Assembly (NCBI GenBank): GCA_947491315.1
Contig: CANLII010000002.1
Coordinates: 62,001-126,000 of the forward strand
Source of the DNA: Ignavibacteria bacterium
Lineage (GTDB): Bacteria; Bacteroidota; Ignavibacteria; Kapaibacteriales; UBA961
Direction: 5' to 3'
DNA length: 64,000 nucleotides
The translations under genes were made by a program, and so were the position numbers. Below the pieces are notes generated by a model that saw nothing but the letters and a program-made list of their open reading frames with translations, was not told the origin of the DNA and made no database searches. Of the stretch, positions 19,330 through 28,507 are shown one piece after another. How positions within the stretch are numbered: the stretch's first letter is position 1; each line of letters opens with the position of its first letter.

Positions 19330-20156
19330 TATTTCCTCTCTGTTTCAGGTATGATTGCATGCTCTCTGAGTACGGATTCCAATGCATGATGTGCGGCTTC
19401 TTGTTCGGCCTGTTTTTTACTTTTTCCGGAACCTCGTCCCATTTCTTCACTATTGACATATACTGCTACAAGAAATTCTTTTTCATGGTCCGGACCCTTC
19501 GATTCAATCACAGAATATCTTGGTGCTTCTTTTCCTTCAGACTGAACAAGTTCCAATAAGATACTCTTGAAATTCGAATCTTTCATGATCATTTCATTAG
19601 TGAGCATCGGGATGAGTTTTTCAATGACAAATGTTCGTGCTTGCTGCAAGCCGGAATCAAGATAAATGGCGGCAATGATTGCTTCCATTGCATCAGCCAG
19701 TATGGTTTCATTACCCTTTTGAAGAGATTGTTCGGCACTGAATGACAGTAAAAGAAAGCGCTCTAGCTTCAATGATCTTGCACAATGCGCCAGAGATTTT
19801 TTATTCACTAACCATGAGCGCATCTTCGTTAATTCGCCCTCATGATCTTGTTCATAGTGATAAAACAAGTATTCAGCGATGACCATACCAAGTATAGCAT
19901 CACCTAAAAACTCCAATCGTTCATTTGCAATGATTGCGATTTCCGGTTGAACTTGCAGATAAGAACGATGAGTACAAGCTTGTTCAAAGTACCCGATATG
20001 ATCAATTTTAATTCCAAGAGATTGTTCTAATTCTGTTTTCTTGGCTTTATTGATGAGTCCTTGAATCGGAAATTGCGGTTTCTTTGGATTGCGCTTGAAA
20101 GTGGGCAATCGAAAGAAATTTTCATAAATCTGTTGAACAATAGCAGGGGTTTTCAT
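19329..20156 (-). CDS. rnc: Ribonuclease III
   Basis: NERLEFLGDAILGMVIAEYLF signature and C-terminal dsRBD GSGKSKKQAEQEAAHHAL; ATG at 20156 preferred because the ORF start at 20201 lies inside a terminator hairpin. Confidence 0.94.
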   Translation of the reverse strand: MKTPAIVQQIYENFFRLPTFKRNPKKPQFPIQGLINKAKKTELEQSLGIKIDHIGYFEQACTHRSYLQVQPEIAIIANERLEFLGDAILGMVIAEYLFYHYEQDHEGELTKMRSWLVNKKSLAHCARSLKLERFLLLSFSAEQSLQKGNETILADAMEAIIAAIYLDSGLQQARTFVIEKLIPMLTNEMIMKDSNFKSILLELVQSEGKEAPRYSVIESKGPDHEKEFLVAVYVNSEEMGRGSGKSKKQAEQEAAHHALESVLREHAIIPETERK

Positions 20157-20168
20157 TGTAAATTCAAT

Positions 20169-20208
20169 ACATAAGAAAACAGGTTGAATATATGGATTCA
20201 ACCTGTTT
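20169..20208 (-). terminator. Intrinsic terminator downstream of fabF
   Basis: Perfect 13-bp stem AAACAGGTTGAAT/ATTCAACCTGTTT followed on the minus strand by a T-rich tract. Confidence 0.88.
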
Positions 20209-20231
20209 GAAATGAGTGTTTGAAGATGTTA

Positions 20232-21494
20232 TCAACCTTCGTAGGCCTTAAAACAAATTGAAGCATTATGTCCGCCAAAGCCAAATGTATTGCTAACCGC
20301 CGCTTTGATTTGCTTTGCAATAGGTACATTCGGAACATAATTCAAATCGCAATCGGGATCAGGAGTAGTATAATTGATTGTTGGTGGAATCATTGAATGC
20401 TTCATGGCCAATACTGTTGCGATTGCCTCGATTGCACCGGCCGCACCTAATAGATGACCAGTCATGGATTTTGTTGAACTCACAGCAATGCTATGGGCAT
20501 ATTCACCAAACACAGTCTTGATTGCTGCTGATTCATTTTTATCATTGAATGGCGTTGATGTACCATGTGCATTGATGTAATCAATATCTGTCAATTCCAA
20601 GCCCGCATCTTGAATGCAGAGTTTCATGGAACGAACAGCACCTTCTCCACCCGGAGCAGGTTGCGTGATATGGAATGCATCATCGGTCAACCCGATTCCG
20701 GCAATTATGCCATAGATTTTCTCTGCACCGCGATTCATTGCATGTTCGAGAGTTTCAACTACCATGATACCACTTCCTTCGCCCATAACAAATCCATCCC
20801 TGCCTAGATCGAAAGGTCTGCTTGCTGTCATGGGATCATCATTACGAGTTGACAGGGCTTTCATGGAATTGAACCCGCCGATTCCCATAGGGCAAACAAC
20901 TGCTTCACTACCACCAACCAACATGACATCGGCATCACCTCTTTGCATGATCATGAGTGCATCTGCAATGGAGTGGCTGGATGTTGCGCAAGCTGATACG
21001 GTTGCATAATTGGGACCTTTCAATCCAAAACGGATAGCAACATGGCCGGCGGCTATATCACTAATCAACATTGGAACGAAAAATGGGGAGATACGATCAG
21101 GATTACCATCTCTGATATACAAATTCTGTTGTTGATGATGATAAGTCCACATCCCACCAATTCCTGATCCAATGATCACGCCCGCTCTTTCTTTATTTAC
21201 TTTTTCAAAGTCAATACCTGAATCTTCAACAGCCATTGCTGAAGCACTGATGGCAAATTGTGTGAAGAGATCCATTCTTTGCGTTTCTTTTCGATTGATA
21301 TGCAGTAATGGATCATATTGTTTGACTTCACAAGCAAAGCGAGTGTCAAACTTTTCGGCATCGAAACGAGTAATCGGACCTGCGCCATTGGCAGCATTCA
21401 TCATCCCGGTCCAAAATTCTTGTACTGTATTTCCTATCGGAGTAACGGCTCCTACTCCTGTCACCACGATGGTTGGATAATCATATCTTGACAT
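20232..21494 (-). CDS. fabF: 3-oxoacyl-ACP synthase II
   Basis: VSACATSSHSIADA active site; NAHGTSTPFND; SSTKSMTGHLLGAAG; SNTFGFGGHNA. Confidence 0.97.
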   Translation of the reverse strand: MSRYDYPTIVVTGVGAVTPIGNTVQEFWTGMMNAANGAGPITRFDAEKFDTRFACEVKQYDPLLHINRKETQRMDLFTQFAISASAMAVEDSGIDFEKVNKERAGVIIGSGIGGMWTYHHQQQNLYIRDGNPDRISPFFVPMLISDIAAGHVAIRFGLKGPNYATVSACATSSHSIADALMIMQRGDADVMLVGGSEAVVCPMGIGGFNSMKALSTRNDDPMTASRPFDLGRDGFVMGEGSGIMVVETLEHAMNRGAEKIYGIIAGIGLTDDAFHITQPAPGGEGAVRSMKLCIQDAGLELTDIDYINAHGTSTPFNDKNESAAIKTVFGEYAHSIAVSSTKSMTGHLLGAAGAIEAIATVLAMKHSMIPPTINYTTPDPDCDLNYVPNVPIAKQIKAAVSNTFGFGGHNASICFKAYEG

Positions 21495-21529
21495 TATGCG
21501 CTCTCACATAGAAATAAAAATAGCCACAT

Positions 21530-21577
21530 GGAAAACAAAAGCCACATCTCCTGGAATGGATACCGGATCAGTGGCTG
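21530..21577 (-). terminator. Terminator-like hairpin between acpP and fabF
   Basis: Minus strand GCCAC-TGATCCGG...CCAGGAGAT-GTGGC followed by TTTTGTTTT. Confidence 0.6.
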
Positions 21578-21588
21578 TTCATGAGCTT

Positions 21589-21613
21589 GCAAAAAGGATA
21601 TTCAATGAATATC
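21589..21613 (-). terminator. Second terminator-like hairpin between acpP and fabF
   Basis: Perfect GATATTC-ATT-GAATATC stem followed on the minus strand by CTTTTTGC. Confidence 0.45.
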
Positions 21614-21629
21614 AAAGGAAAGCAACCAA

Positions 21630-21866
21630 TCAGGAAGCGTGTGATTCCAAATATGTAATCGCATCACCGACTGTTTGAATTTTCTCAGCATCTGAATCTT
21701 CAATTGTGATATTGAATGCTCTTTCAAATTCCATGATCAATTCAACAGTATCCAAAGAATCTGCACCAAGATCATTGGTGAAGGATGCGCTAGGAGTAAT
21801 TTGAGTTTCTTCAACGCCCAATTTAGTGACGATGATTTCTTTAACTTTGTCTGCTACGGCAGCCAT
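21630..21866 (-). CDS. acpP: Acyl carrier protein
   Basis: [20 protein letters not shown] phosphopantetheine motif. Confidence 0.98.
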   Translation of the reverse strand: MAAVADKVKEIIVTKLGVEETQITPSASFTNDLGADSLDTVELIMEFERAFNITIEDSDAEKIQTVGDAITYLESHAS

Positions 21867-21902
21867 GAGGGAACCTCAGAAATAGTATGAACAAAAAGAT
21901 AT

Positions 21903-22646
21903 TTACATTGCCAATCCGCCATCAACGGCGATAACTTGTCCTGTCACATATGTTGAGTCAGCATTCGCAAAAAATGACACAACATTAGCCACTTCTTCCG
22001 GCTTTGCGGCTCTCTTTAGAGGGATTTTATCCGCAAAAGCTTTACGCTGATCATCATTTAGCTTACCGGTCATATCTGTTTCAATATAACCAGGAGCGAT
22101 GCAATTTACTAAAATATTACGAGATGCAAGTTCTTGTGCGAGGGATTTGGTCAAACCAATCATTCCTGCTTTCGAAGACGAATAATTGACTTGTCCGGCA
22201 TTTCCTCTCAATCCTACAATGGAGCTCATATTGATGATTCTTCCCGAACGCTGAGACATCATGGGTCTGGCCACTGCTTTGCAACACAAAAATGCACCTT
22301 TGAGATTCGTATTCAATACATCATCCCAATCTTGCTCAGTCATGCGCATGATCAAAGTATCCTTGGTGATGCCTGCATTATTGACCAATACATCAATTCT
22401 TCCAGATTCTGACAATATTTCCTCTATTCCGGCAAGAATTGATTCATTGGAAGAGATATCCATTTTCTTAAAATGAACTTGTTTGCCTTCTTCTCGCAAT
22501 GTTTGGGCAATCGCTTCTGCTTTTTCAGGACTGCTATTATATGTTCCATATACGATGAATCCATCAGAGGCCAATCTCTTCACGATTGCTTCACCAATAC
22601 CTCGGGAGCCACCTGTGACCAATGCAACTTTTTGAATAGTTTCCAT
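21903..22646 (-). CDS. fabG: 3-oxoacyl-ACP reductase
   Basis: VTGGSRGIGEAIV; INMSSIVGLRGNAGQVNYSSSKAG; start at METIQKVALV (22646). Confidence 0.96.
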   Translation of the reverse strand: METIQKVALVTGGSRGIGEAIVKRLASDGFIVYGTYNSSPEKAEAIAQTLREEGKQVHFKKMDISSNESILAGIEEILSESGRIDVLVNNAGITKDTLIMRMTEQDWDDVLNTNLKGAFLCCKAVARPMMSQRSGRIINMSSIVGLRGNAGQVNYSSSKAGMIGLTKSLAQELASRNILVNCIAPGYIETDMTGKLNDDQRKAFADKIPLKRAAKPEEVANVVSFFANADSTYVTGQVIAVDGGLAM

Positions 22647-22647
22647 T

Positions 22648-23601
22648 TTATTCTCCTTTCCCGAGTATAGCTTTAATATCGAGAGATGTATCAATTCCGC
22701 CAATGATTAAACCCGGATCGGAAAGAGTTCTTTTCACCAATCCTTGCAAAACTTTGCCCGGTCCGATTTCTTTGAATGATGTAATGCCATGTTCATGCAT
22801 CGATTGCAAACTTTGCGACCATAAAACCGGAGAAGTCAATTGATCAAGCAAGAGTTTTCGCAGTTCTATTGGATCACTAACCGGCTTACCTATAACATTA
22901 GGATAAACTGGCTTGATTGGATCATGAAAATGTACTGCATCGATTGCCTTTCCCAATTCTTCGGATGCAGAATTCATCAGTGGAGAATGAAAAGCTCCGC
23001 TCACTTGCAATTCGGTCACCATCCGAGCACCGGCTTCTTTGAACAGTGGCGCTTTGAGTCTTATATATTCTGCATCTCCCGACAATACAACTTGTCCGGG
23101 CGAATTGAAGTTTGCAGGTACAATTATTCCCTCTTCACCGGATAATTCTTGACACAATGAAATCACTGATTCATCACTCATTCCGATGATGGCGAACATG
23201 GTGCCGGGTTTTGCATTACCGGCAGAAAACATCAAAGATCCACGCAGGACAACCAATTTCATGGCATCTTCAAAAGAAAGCACGCCTGCCGCATAGAGTG
23301 CTGAATATTCACCCAAGGAATGTCCGGCAAATGCATCAGCTTGCACATGATCCTTTATCAAATCCCAAATGATGGCTTCATGAATGAAAAGTGCAGGCTG
23401 GGTATAACGAGTTTCTTTGAGTAGTTCCACAGGACCATTGAAGCATATTTCATCGAGTGCAAATCCGGCTATGTCACAAGCCTGTTTCATTCTCTCGGCT
23501 GCAGAATCACTATCCTTAACAATATCAGCGGTCATGCCAACATATTGCGATCCTTGACCGGAAAAAATACATGCCATTGAACTCATGATTTGATACCCCA
23601 T
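22648..23601 (-). CDS. fabD: Malonyl CoA-ACP transacylase
   Basis: FSGQGSQYVGM; FAGHSLGEYSALYAAG; VSGAFHSPLM. Confidence 0.97.
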   Translation of the reverse strand: MGYQIMSSMACIFSGQGSQYVGMTADIVKDSDSAAERMKQACDIAGFALDEICFNGPVELLKETRYTQPALFIHEAIIWDLIKDHVQADAFAGHSLGEYSALYAAGVLSFEDAMKLVVLRGSLMFSAGNAKPGTMFAIIGMSDESVISLCQELSGEEGIIVPANFNSPGQVVLSGDAEYIRLKAPLFKEAGARMVTELQVSGAFHSPLMNSASEELGKAIDAVHFHDPIKPVYPNVIGKPVSDPIELRKLLLDQLTSPVLWSQSLQSMHEHGITSFKEIGPGKVLQGLVKRTLSDPGLIIGGIDTSLDIKAILGKGE

Positions 23602-24578
23602 GTCAAGAGAATGCTACCCCAAGTGAAACCTGCGCCAAAACTTGCCAATATCACTTTGTCACCATATTTCAATTTGCCTTCATGATGCAATTCTGAAAGA
23701 CAAATCGGGATAGTACCAGCAGTAGTATTTCCATATTTATCAATATTGATGATCACTTTTGATGAATCCAGTCCCATTCTTCTTGCTGTGGCTTCTATGA
23801 TGCGGAGATTTGCCTGATGTGGTACGAGCCAAGCGATATCATCGGCTATCAGGGCATTTCTTTCCATGATTTCAGAAGATACATCAGCCATTCCAACCAC
23901 AGCGGATTTAAACACGGATTGTCCATCCTGAATCACATAATGCTCTTTGATTTCATCGGGATATTCCTCAAACGGAGCTTTTGCACCATCGCCATGATCA
24001 CTCATATAGAGAAATTGTCCTCCCTTTCCATCCATGCGCAAAATACTGTCCTGAATCCCTATTGAATCATCATCAGTTGACTCCAATAAAGCCACTCCGC
24101 CTCCATCTCCAAAAAGTATGCATGTAGTGCGGTCTTTGAAATTCAAAATGGAACTCATTTTATCACCACCACATACCAATACTTTTTTGCAAGTACCACC
24201 TGTAATCAATCCTGCACCGGTCATGAGTCCATAGAGAAAACCTGAACATGCTGCAGAAATATCATATCCCCAAGCATTCACCATTCCTGCCTTTGCTTGA
24301 AGAGTTGCACTTGAAGACGGAAATCTATTGTCAGGAGTGATAGTAGCCACAATCACGCAGTCTATTTCCTCAGGACCAATTCCACGCTCTTTCAAACACT
24401 GTTCCACTGCCGGAAGGAGCATGTCGGAAAGATGACCTTCAGTCAAAAATCTTCTCTCGGTGATACCGGTTCGGGTTTTGATCCATTCATCATTTGTATC
24501 TACTTTGTCTTCGAAATACGAATTGGTAAATATCTCTGGTGGAACAAAATGTGCGATTGATGAAATGTAAATAGGCAT
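23583..24578 (-). CDS. fabH: 3-oxoacyl-ACP synthase III
   Basis: DISAACSGFLYGL; VPHQANLRII; GNTTAGTIP; start at MPIYISSIAHF. Confidence 0.96.
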   Translation of the reverse strand: MPIYISSIAHFVPPEIFTNSYFEDKVDTNDEWIKTRTGITERRFLTEGHLSDMLLPAVEQCLKERGIGPEEIDCVIVATITPDNRFPSSSATLQAKAGMVNAWGYDISAACSGFLYGLMTGAGLITGGTCKKVLVCGGDKMSSILNFKDRTTCILFGDGGGVALLESTDDDSIGIQDSILRMDGKGGQFLYMSDHGDGAKAPFEEYPDEIKEHYVIQDGQSVFKSAVVGMADVSSEIMERNALIADDIAWLVPHQANLRIIEATARRMGLDSSKVIINIDKYGNTTAGTIPICLSELHHEGKLKYGDKVILASFGAGFTWGSILLTWGIKS

Positions 24579-24600
24579 ATATTTCTTCTGTTTTGAGTAT

Positions 24601-25623
24601 TTAGTCCTTCTTTTCAACCAATGCTTTTTTGATGGAACCATTCACGTCTCCGCGAATGACTTCAACGGCTCTGGTGAGCATATTTTCTATGGCAAGCGGA
24701 CTTGATTTGCCATGTCCAATTATGACCACGCCATTTACTCCAAGGAGTGGGACGCCACCGTATTCTTGATAATCGAAATCTTTCAATATTTTTTTCAAAG
24801 GGATCAGCATGAACAAAACTATAAGCTTGTGAAATATGCTTTTTGCCGCATATCCCTTGATTCTTGCTTTGAGCAAACCGAGCATACTCTCTGCAAATTT
24901 CAATACTATATTTCCAATAAAACCATCGCATATGACAACATCTGCTGTGCCGGCCAATACATCTCGGCCCTCAATATTTCCGATGAAATTCATGGTACTT
25001 TCTGAGAGCAATGCATGTGTCTGTAATATTGGTTCAGTTCCTTTTGTAGCTTCTTCACCAATATTGAGCAATCCAATTTTTGGTTTGTCTATTCCTTGGA
25101 CTATTCTAGAATAAACATCACCCATGATGGCATATTCATAGAGAAATCTTGGCTTGCATTCAATAGTAGCTCCAACATCAAGAAGTAAGACGGGGCGACC
25201 ATGTTGCGTCGGAAGGAATGTGCCAATAGTAGGCCTGCTTACACCTTTAATTCTTCCCAAAACTACAGTTGCTGTGCTCATCACTGCACCTGTATTTCCG
25301 GCAGAAACGAATGCATCTACATGTCCCCTGGCATGAATGTCAATTCCTATAAACAATGAGGAATTTCTTTTTGATTTAATGACTGCAGTGGGATCATCTT
25401 GCATGGTGACAACTTCATCAGCATGTACGATGGAATAGACCAAATGTGGAAAAGACAATGTTTCCATTGCCTTTTTAATCTCAGATTCCTTTCCTACTAA
25501 CACAAATTCAATATTCAAACCCATTTGATTGAACTTCTCAGAAGCAAGGATTGCTCCCTGAATCTCGTTCAAAGGAGCAAAGTCTCCACCCATGACATCA
25601 ATTGCAATGCGAATGGGATTCAT
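24601..25623 (-). CDS. plsX: Phosphate acyltransferase
   Basis: RIAIDVMGGDFAP; FVSAGNTGAVMS; GFIGNIVLKFAE. Confidence 0.97.
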   Translation of the reverse strand: MNPIRIAIDVMGGDFAPLNEIQGAILASEKFNQMGLNIEFVLVGKESEIKKAMETLSFPHLVYSIVHADEVVTMQDDPTAVIKSKRNSSLFIGIDIHARGHVDAFVSAGNTGAVMSTATVVLGRIKGVSRPTIGTFLPTQHGRPVLLLDVGATIECKPRFLYEYAIMGDVYSRIVQGIDKPKIGLLNIGEEATKGTEPILQTHALLSESTMNFIGNIEGRDVLAGTADVVICDGFIGNIVLKFAESMLGLLKARIKGYAAKSIFHKLIVLFMLIPLKKILKDFDYQEYGGVPLLGVNGVVIIGHGKSSPLAIENMLTRAVEVIRGDVNGSIKKALVEKKD

Positions 25624-25677
25624 AGTAATAGGATAGAATGATGGAATCGCAAATCTTTTTGTAAAGCTTTGGCGAAA

Positions 25678-25872
25678 TTATTCGACTGAAGCACCACTAT
25701 TGATTTCAATCATCTTACGACCATTGTAGTAACCGCAAGAAGGACAAGCTGTGTGATTCAATTTCATGCTTCCGCAATGAGCGCAAGATGCTACTGTCGG
25801 TGCAACTGCTTTATAGTGTGTTCTGCGCTTGTCTCTGCGAGATTTGGAATGTCTTCTTTTAGGATTTGGCAT
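25678..25872 (-). CDS. rpmF: 50S ribosomal protein L32
   Basis: MPNPKRRHSKSRRDKRRTHYK; zinc-type CAHCGSMKLNHTACPSCGYYNGR. Confidence 0.97.
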   Translation of the reverse strand: MPNPKRRHSKSRRDKRRTHYKAVAPTVASCAHCGSMKLNHTACPSCGYYNGRKMIEINSGASVE

Positions 25873-25890
25873 GATTCTGCTCCGATAAAA

Positions 25891-26406
25891 TCAATTCTTT
25901 TGAATATTCAAATGTTTTAATGCTGCGAATGGTGAGTCTTCACCATCAATTTTTTCTTCTTCTTTTGTCAAAAGGTCAGGATGCAATGTTTCAAAACTTA
26001 TATCCGCATAAGCGGGAGAAACTTTTTTCATAGGTAGATGAATCACTAATTCCTGTCTGACTTCTTCTGTAATGTCTATAACTTCTTCATCATCTCTAAG
26101 TAAAATTTCATCACCATCTTCTTTGTCTGTCTGAAGATCGAACAATTGGGTATCAATCCTGAAATGCTTCATGATCGCTGCCTCAATCTTCTGGTCATAA
26201 TCTTCACCGGATATATCACATGTCAATGTTGTGTTGCATGATGCATGTGCATGCAATATCAACCGTTTTCCTTGCTTTTTGATCACTCCTTCAATTTCAA
26301 CAATTCCATTGAACTCAGTAAACATATCCTGAATCTCTGAGGAATCGCATGAAGAATGAAAAGCATTATCACCGTCTTCCATTCCAAGTATTGAAATTTT
26401 CAGCAT
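25891..26406 (-). CDS. yceD: YceD/DUF177 family protein
   Basis: CNTTLTCDISGEDYDQKIEA...EEVIDITEEVRQELVIHLPMKKV; position upstream of rpmF. Confidence 0.85.
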   Translation of the reverse strand: MLKISILGMEDGDNAFHSSCDSSEIQDMFTEFNGIVEIEGVIKKQGKRLILHAHASCNTTLTCDISGEDYDQKIEAAIMKHFRIDTQLFDLQTDKEDGDEILLRDDEEVIDITEEVRQELVIHLPMKKVSPAYADISFETLHPDLLTKEEEKIDGEDSPFAALKHLNIQKN

Positions 26407-26483
26407 GATTATGCGACTCCGCTATTTCAATGCAAAAATGCAAGAACACAAAAATAGAAAAATTTTGGCTCACATAAGGCATG

Positions 26484-26574
26484 CTTCCTGAGTTTGAATT
26501 CATTTTTGTTTATGATCTGCACAGAAATTGTGGATTAATCAGTGTGATTTACGCGTATTACACACTTCCTGAGT
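26484..26574. repeat. Direct repeat CTTCCTGAGT (26484-26493 and 26565-26574)
   Basis: Two identical 10-mers, 81 bp apart, between divergent yceD and the tryptophan dioxygenase gene. Confidence 0.5.
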
Positions 26575-26597
26575 CCAAATTTTGCATGGGATAATCG

Positions 26598-26605
26598 TAT
26601 ATTTG
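26598..26605 (+). promoter_or_regulatory. Bacteroidota-type -7 element (TATATTTG)
   Basis: TAnnTTTG match in the long intergenic region upstream of 26687. Confidence 0.35.
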
Positions 26606-26686
26606 CATTCATTCTTTTGGTTATTTTCAGCTTATCGATCAAAGCACTAATTTTAGGCGAATAATCTTAAATTATCCCATATCATT

Positions 26687-27775
26687 ATGAGTCAGACACA
26701 TGACAATTCGGTGTATTATTCCGAATATCTTCAATTGGACAAAGTACTTAAAGCACAATTTCCAGAAAGTGACAAAGCCGGCATAGAAGCACATGATGAG
26801 ATGCTTTTCATCATAACTCATCAAACATTTGAGTTATGGTTCAAGCAAATAATGTTTGAATTGGATTCGGTCATTGCGATACTTTCCAAAGAATCTGTGA
26901 AGGAACATGAGATTTCTCTTTGTGTGCACAGGCTTCACAGGATGGAGTCCATTCTACGAATGAGTATGGAGCAATTTACAATACTCGAAACAATGTCTGC
27001 ACTGGACTTCATGGACTTCCGTGATTTATTGCATCCGGCTAGTGGTTTTCAATCAGTTCAATTCCGTGTATTGGAAATGCGACTTGGATTGCCACAAGAT
27101 AAAAGGATGAATCGTGCCTTTTTGACTGCCATGAAGGATTTTGATAAGAAGCTTGTTCAACAAGCTGAAGGAAAAGCTACACTATTCGAAGTAGTACAGT
27201 CCTGGCTTGAACATACTCCTTTTTTGGAAACGGAAGATTATCTTTTTTGGCAAGAATATAAATCAGCAGTATCAGACACATTTGCAAAAGACCGAGCCGA
27301 TATTGCCAATCATGAAATATTAACGGATGAAGAACGCATTATCAGAGTGCAATCCATAGATCAAGCTGAAAGTAGTTTCAATGCTTTGTTTGATGAAAAT
27401 ACCTATAATGAGCTCATAGAGAAGAGTGAAAGAAGATTGTCTCACAAAGCAACTCTGGCGGCACTTTTCATACAATTGTACAGGGATTATCCTCTTCTTA
27501 ATCATCCTAATGCATTACTTCAGGCAATTTGCGGATTTGATGAAACCTTATCAGTTTGGAGATATCGTCATGCTTCCATGACAATGCGTATGATAGGATC
27601 ACGCATTGGAACAGGCGGGTCTAGCGGGTTTCATTATCTTGCTCATACAGCTTTGAAACAAAAAGTCTTTGGAGATATCACTTCCCTTTCAGGTATGTTG
27701 ATTCCAAGACGCATTACACCGTCTTTACCCAATTCAATTTCTCAAAGATTGAAGTTCACTTTTGAAAATGAGTGA
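26687..27775 (+). CDS. kynA: Tryptophan 2,3-dioxygenase
   Basis: YYSEYLQLDKVL; HDEMLFIITHQTFELWFKQI; MDFRDLLHPASGFQSVQFR; RIGTGGSSGFHYL. Confidence 0.95.
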   Translation: MSQTHDNSVYYSEYLQLDKVLKAQFPESDKAGIEAHDEMLFIITHQTFELWFKQIMFELDSVIAILSKESVKEHEISLCVHRLHRMESILRMSMEQFTILETMSALDFMDFRDLLHPASGFQSVQFRVLEMRLGLPQDKRMNRAFLTAMKDFDKKLVQQAEGKATLFEVVQSWLEHTPFLETEDYLFWQEYKSAVSDTFAKDRADIANHEILTDEERIIRVQSIDQAESSFNALFDENTYNELIEKSERRLSHKATLAALFIQLYRDYPLLNHPNALLQAICGFDETLSVWRYRHASMTMRMIGSRIGTGGSSGFHYLAHTALKQKVFGDITSLSGMLIPRRITPSLPNSISQRLKFTFENE

Positions 27776-27784
27776 TAAAGCACA

Positions 27785-28507
27785 ATGAATCTTTTAGGCA
27801 TGACTTTCATACCAAATATCATGCATGCAATGATGGATGCAATTGCACCATTGCACTGTGAGACATGCGATCAATGCATAAGTGGAAATACTCATGTTCA
27901 TAGAGTATGCGATGCTTGTTTGTATATGTTTGAATGTGCCCCGAATGATGATGTTTTGTTGAATCAATTGTACACACAGAACAATAAAGACTCTTTTGTT
28001 TGTAGCATTGAAAGTCACTTTGCTTTTCATCAAGAAGCACCGATTCAACGAATAATTTATGCCATCAAATATGGAAATGCACAATACATGGCATTTGATT
28101 TCGGGAAATATCTTGCTAGAATCAAAAAGCACACCGAAGTGGACTATTATGTTCCCGTTCCTTTGCATCGCGCAAGAGTCAGAGAGAGGGGTTATAATCA
28201 GTCTTTGTTGATCGCGCAGGGCATTTCCTCAGTCACAAAAGTACCGGTCATTCATTCCTTGGAAAGATTGCATTATTCCACGACTCAAACCAAACTCTCC
28301 TCAAAAGATCGCATGCAGAATGTTCAAGGAATTTTTTCAATCAAGAATGCAGACCGAATTCGAGGCAAACGCTTAATGCTCCTAGATGATGTGATGACCA
28401 CTGGTTCCACGCTTGAAGAATGCGCTCAAGTATTGCTTGAATCCGGAGCACGCTCAGTATCCGCGCTCACTTTGGCAGCAGCGACTTCAACAAGAGGAAT
28501 ACAATGA
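27785..28507 (+). CDS. comF: ComF family phosphoribosyltransferase
   Basis: CETCDQCI zinc-like region; PVPLHRARVRERGYNQS; LMLLDDVMTTGSTLEECAQVL. Confidence 0.92.
   Translation: MNLLGMTFIPNIMHAMMDAIAPLHCETCDQCISGNTHVHRVCDACLYMFECAPNDDVLLNQLYTQNNKDSFVCSIESHFAFHQEAPIQRIIYAIKYGNAQYMAFDFGKYLARIKKHTEVDYYVPVPLHRARVRERGYNQSLLIAQGISSVTKVPVIHSLERLHYSTTQTKLSSKDRMQNVQGIFSIKNADRIRGKRLMLLDDVMTTGSTLEECAQVLLESGARSVSALTLAAATSTRGIQ

Noticed and set aside
20157-20201. N-terminal extension of the RNase III ORF
   Set aside because: Falls in the fabF terminator hairpin; ATG at 20156 is a better start
21903-26406. fab/plsX/rpmF/yceD cluster as a novel system
   Set aside because: Standard, widely conserved fatty-acid/phospholipid gene order; only the acpP-fabF spacer was retained as a finding
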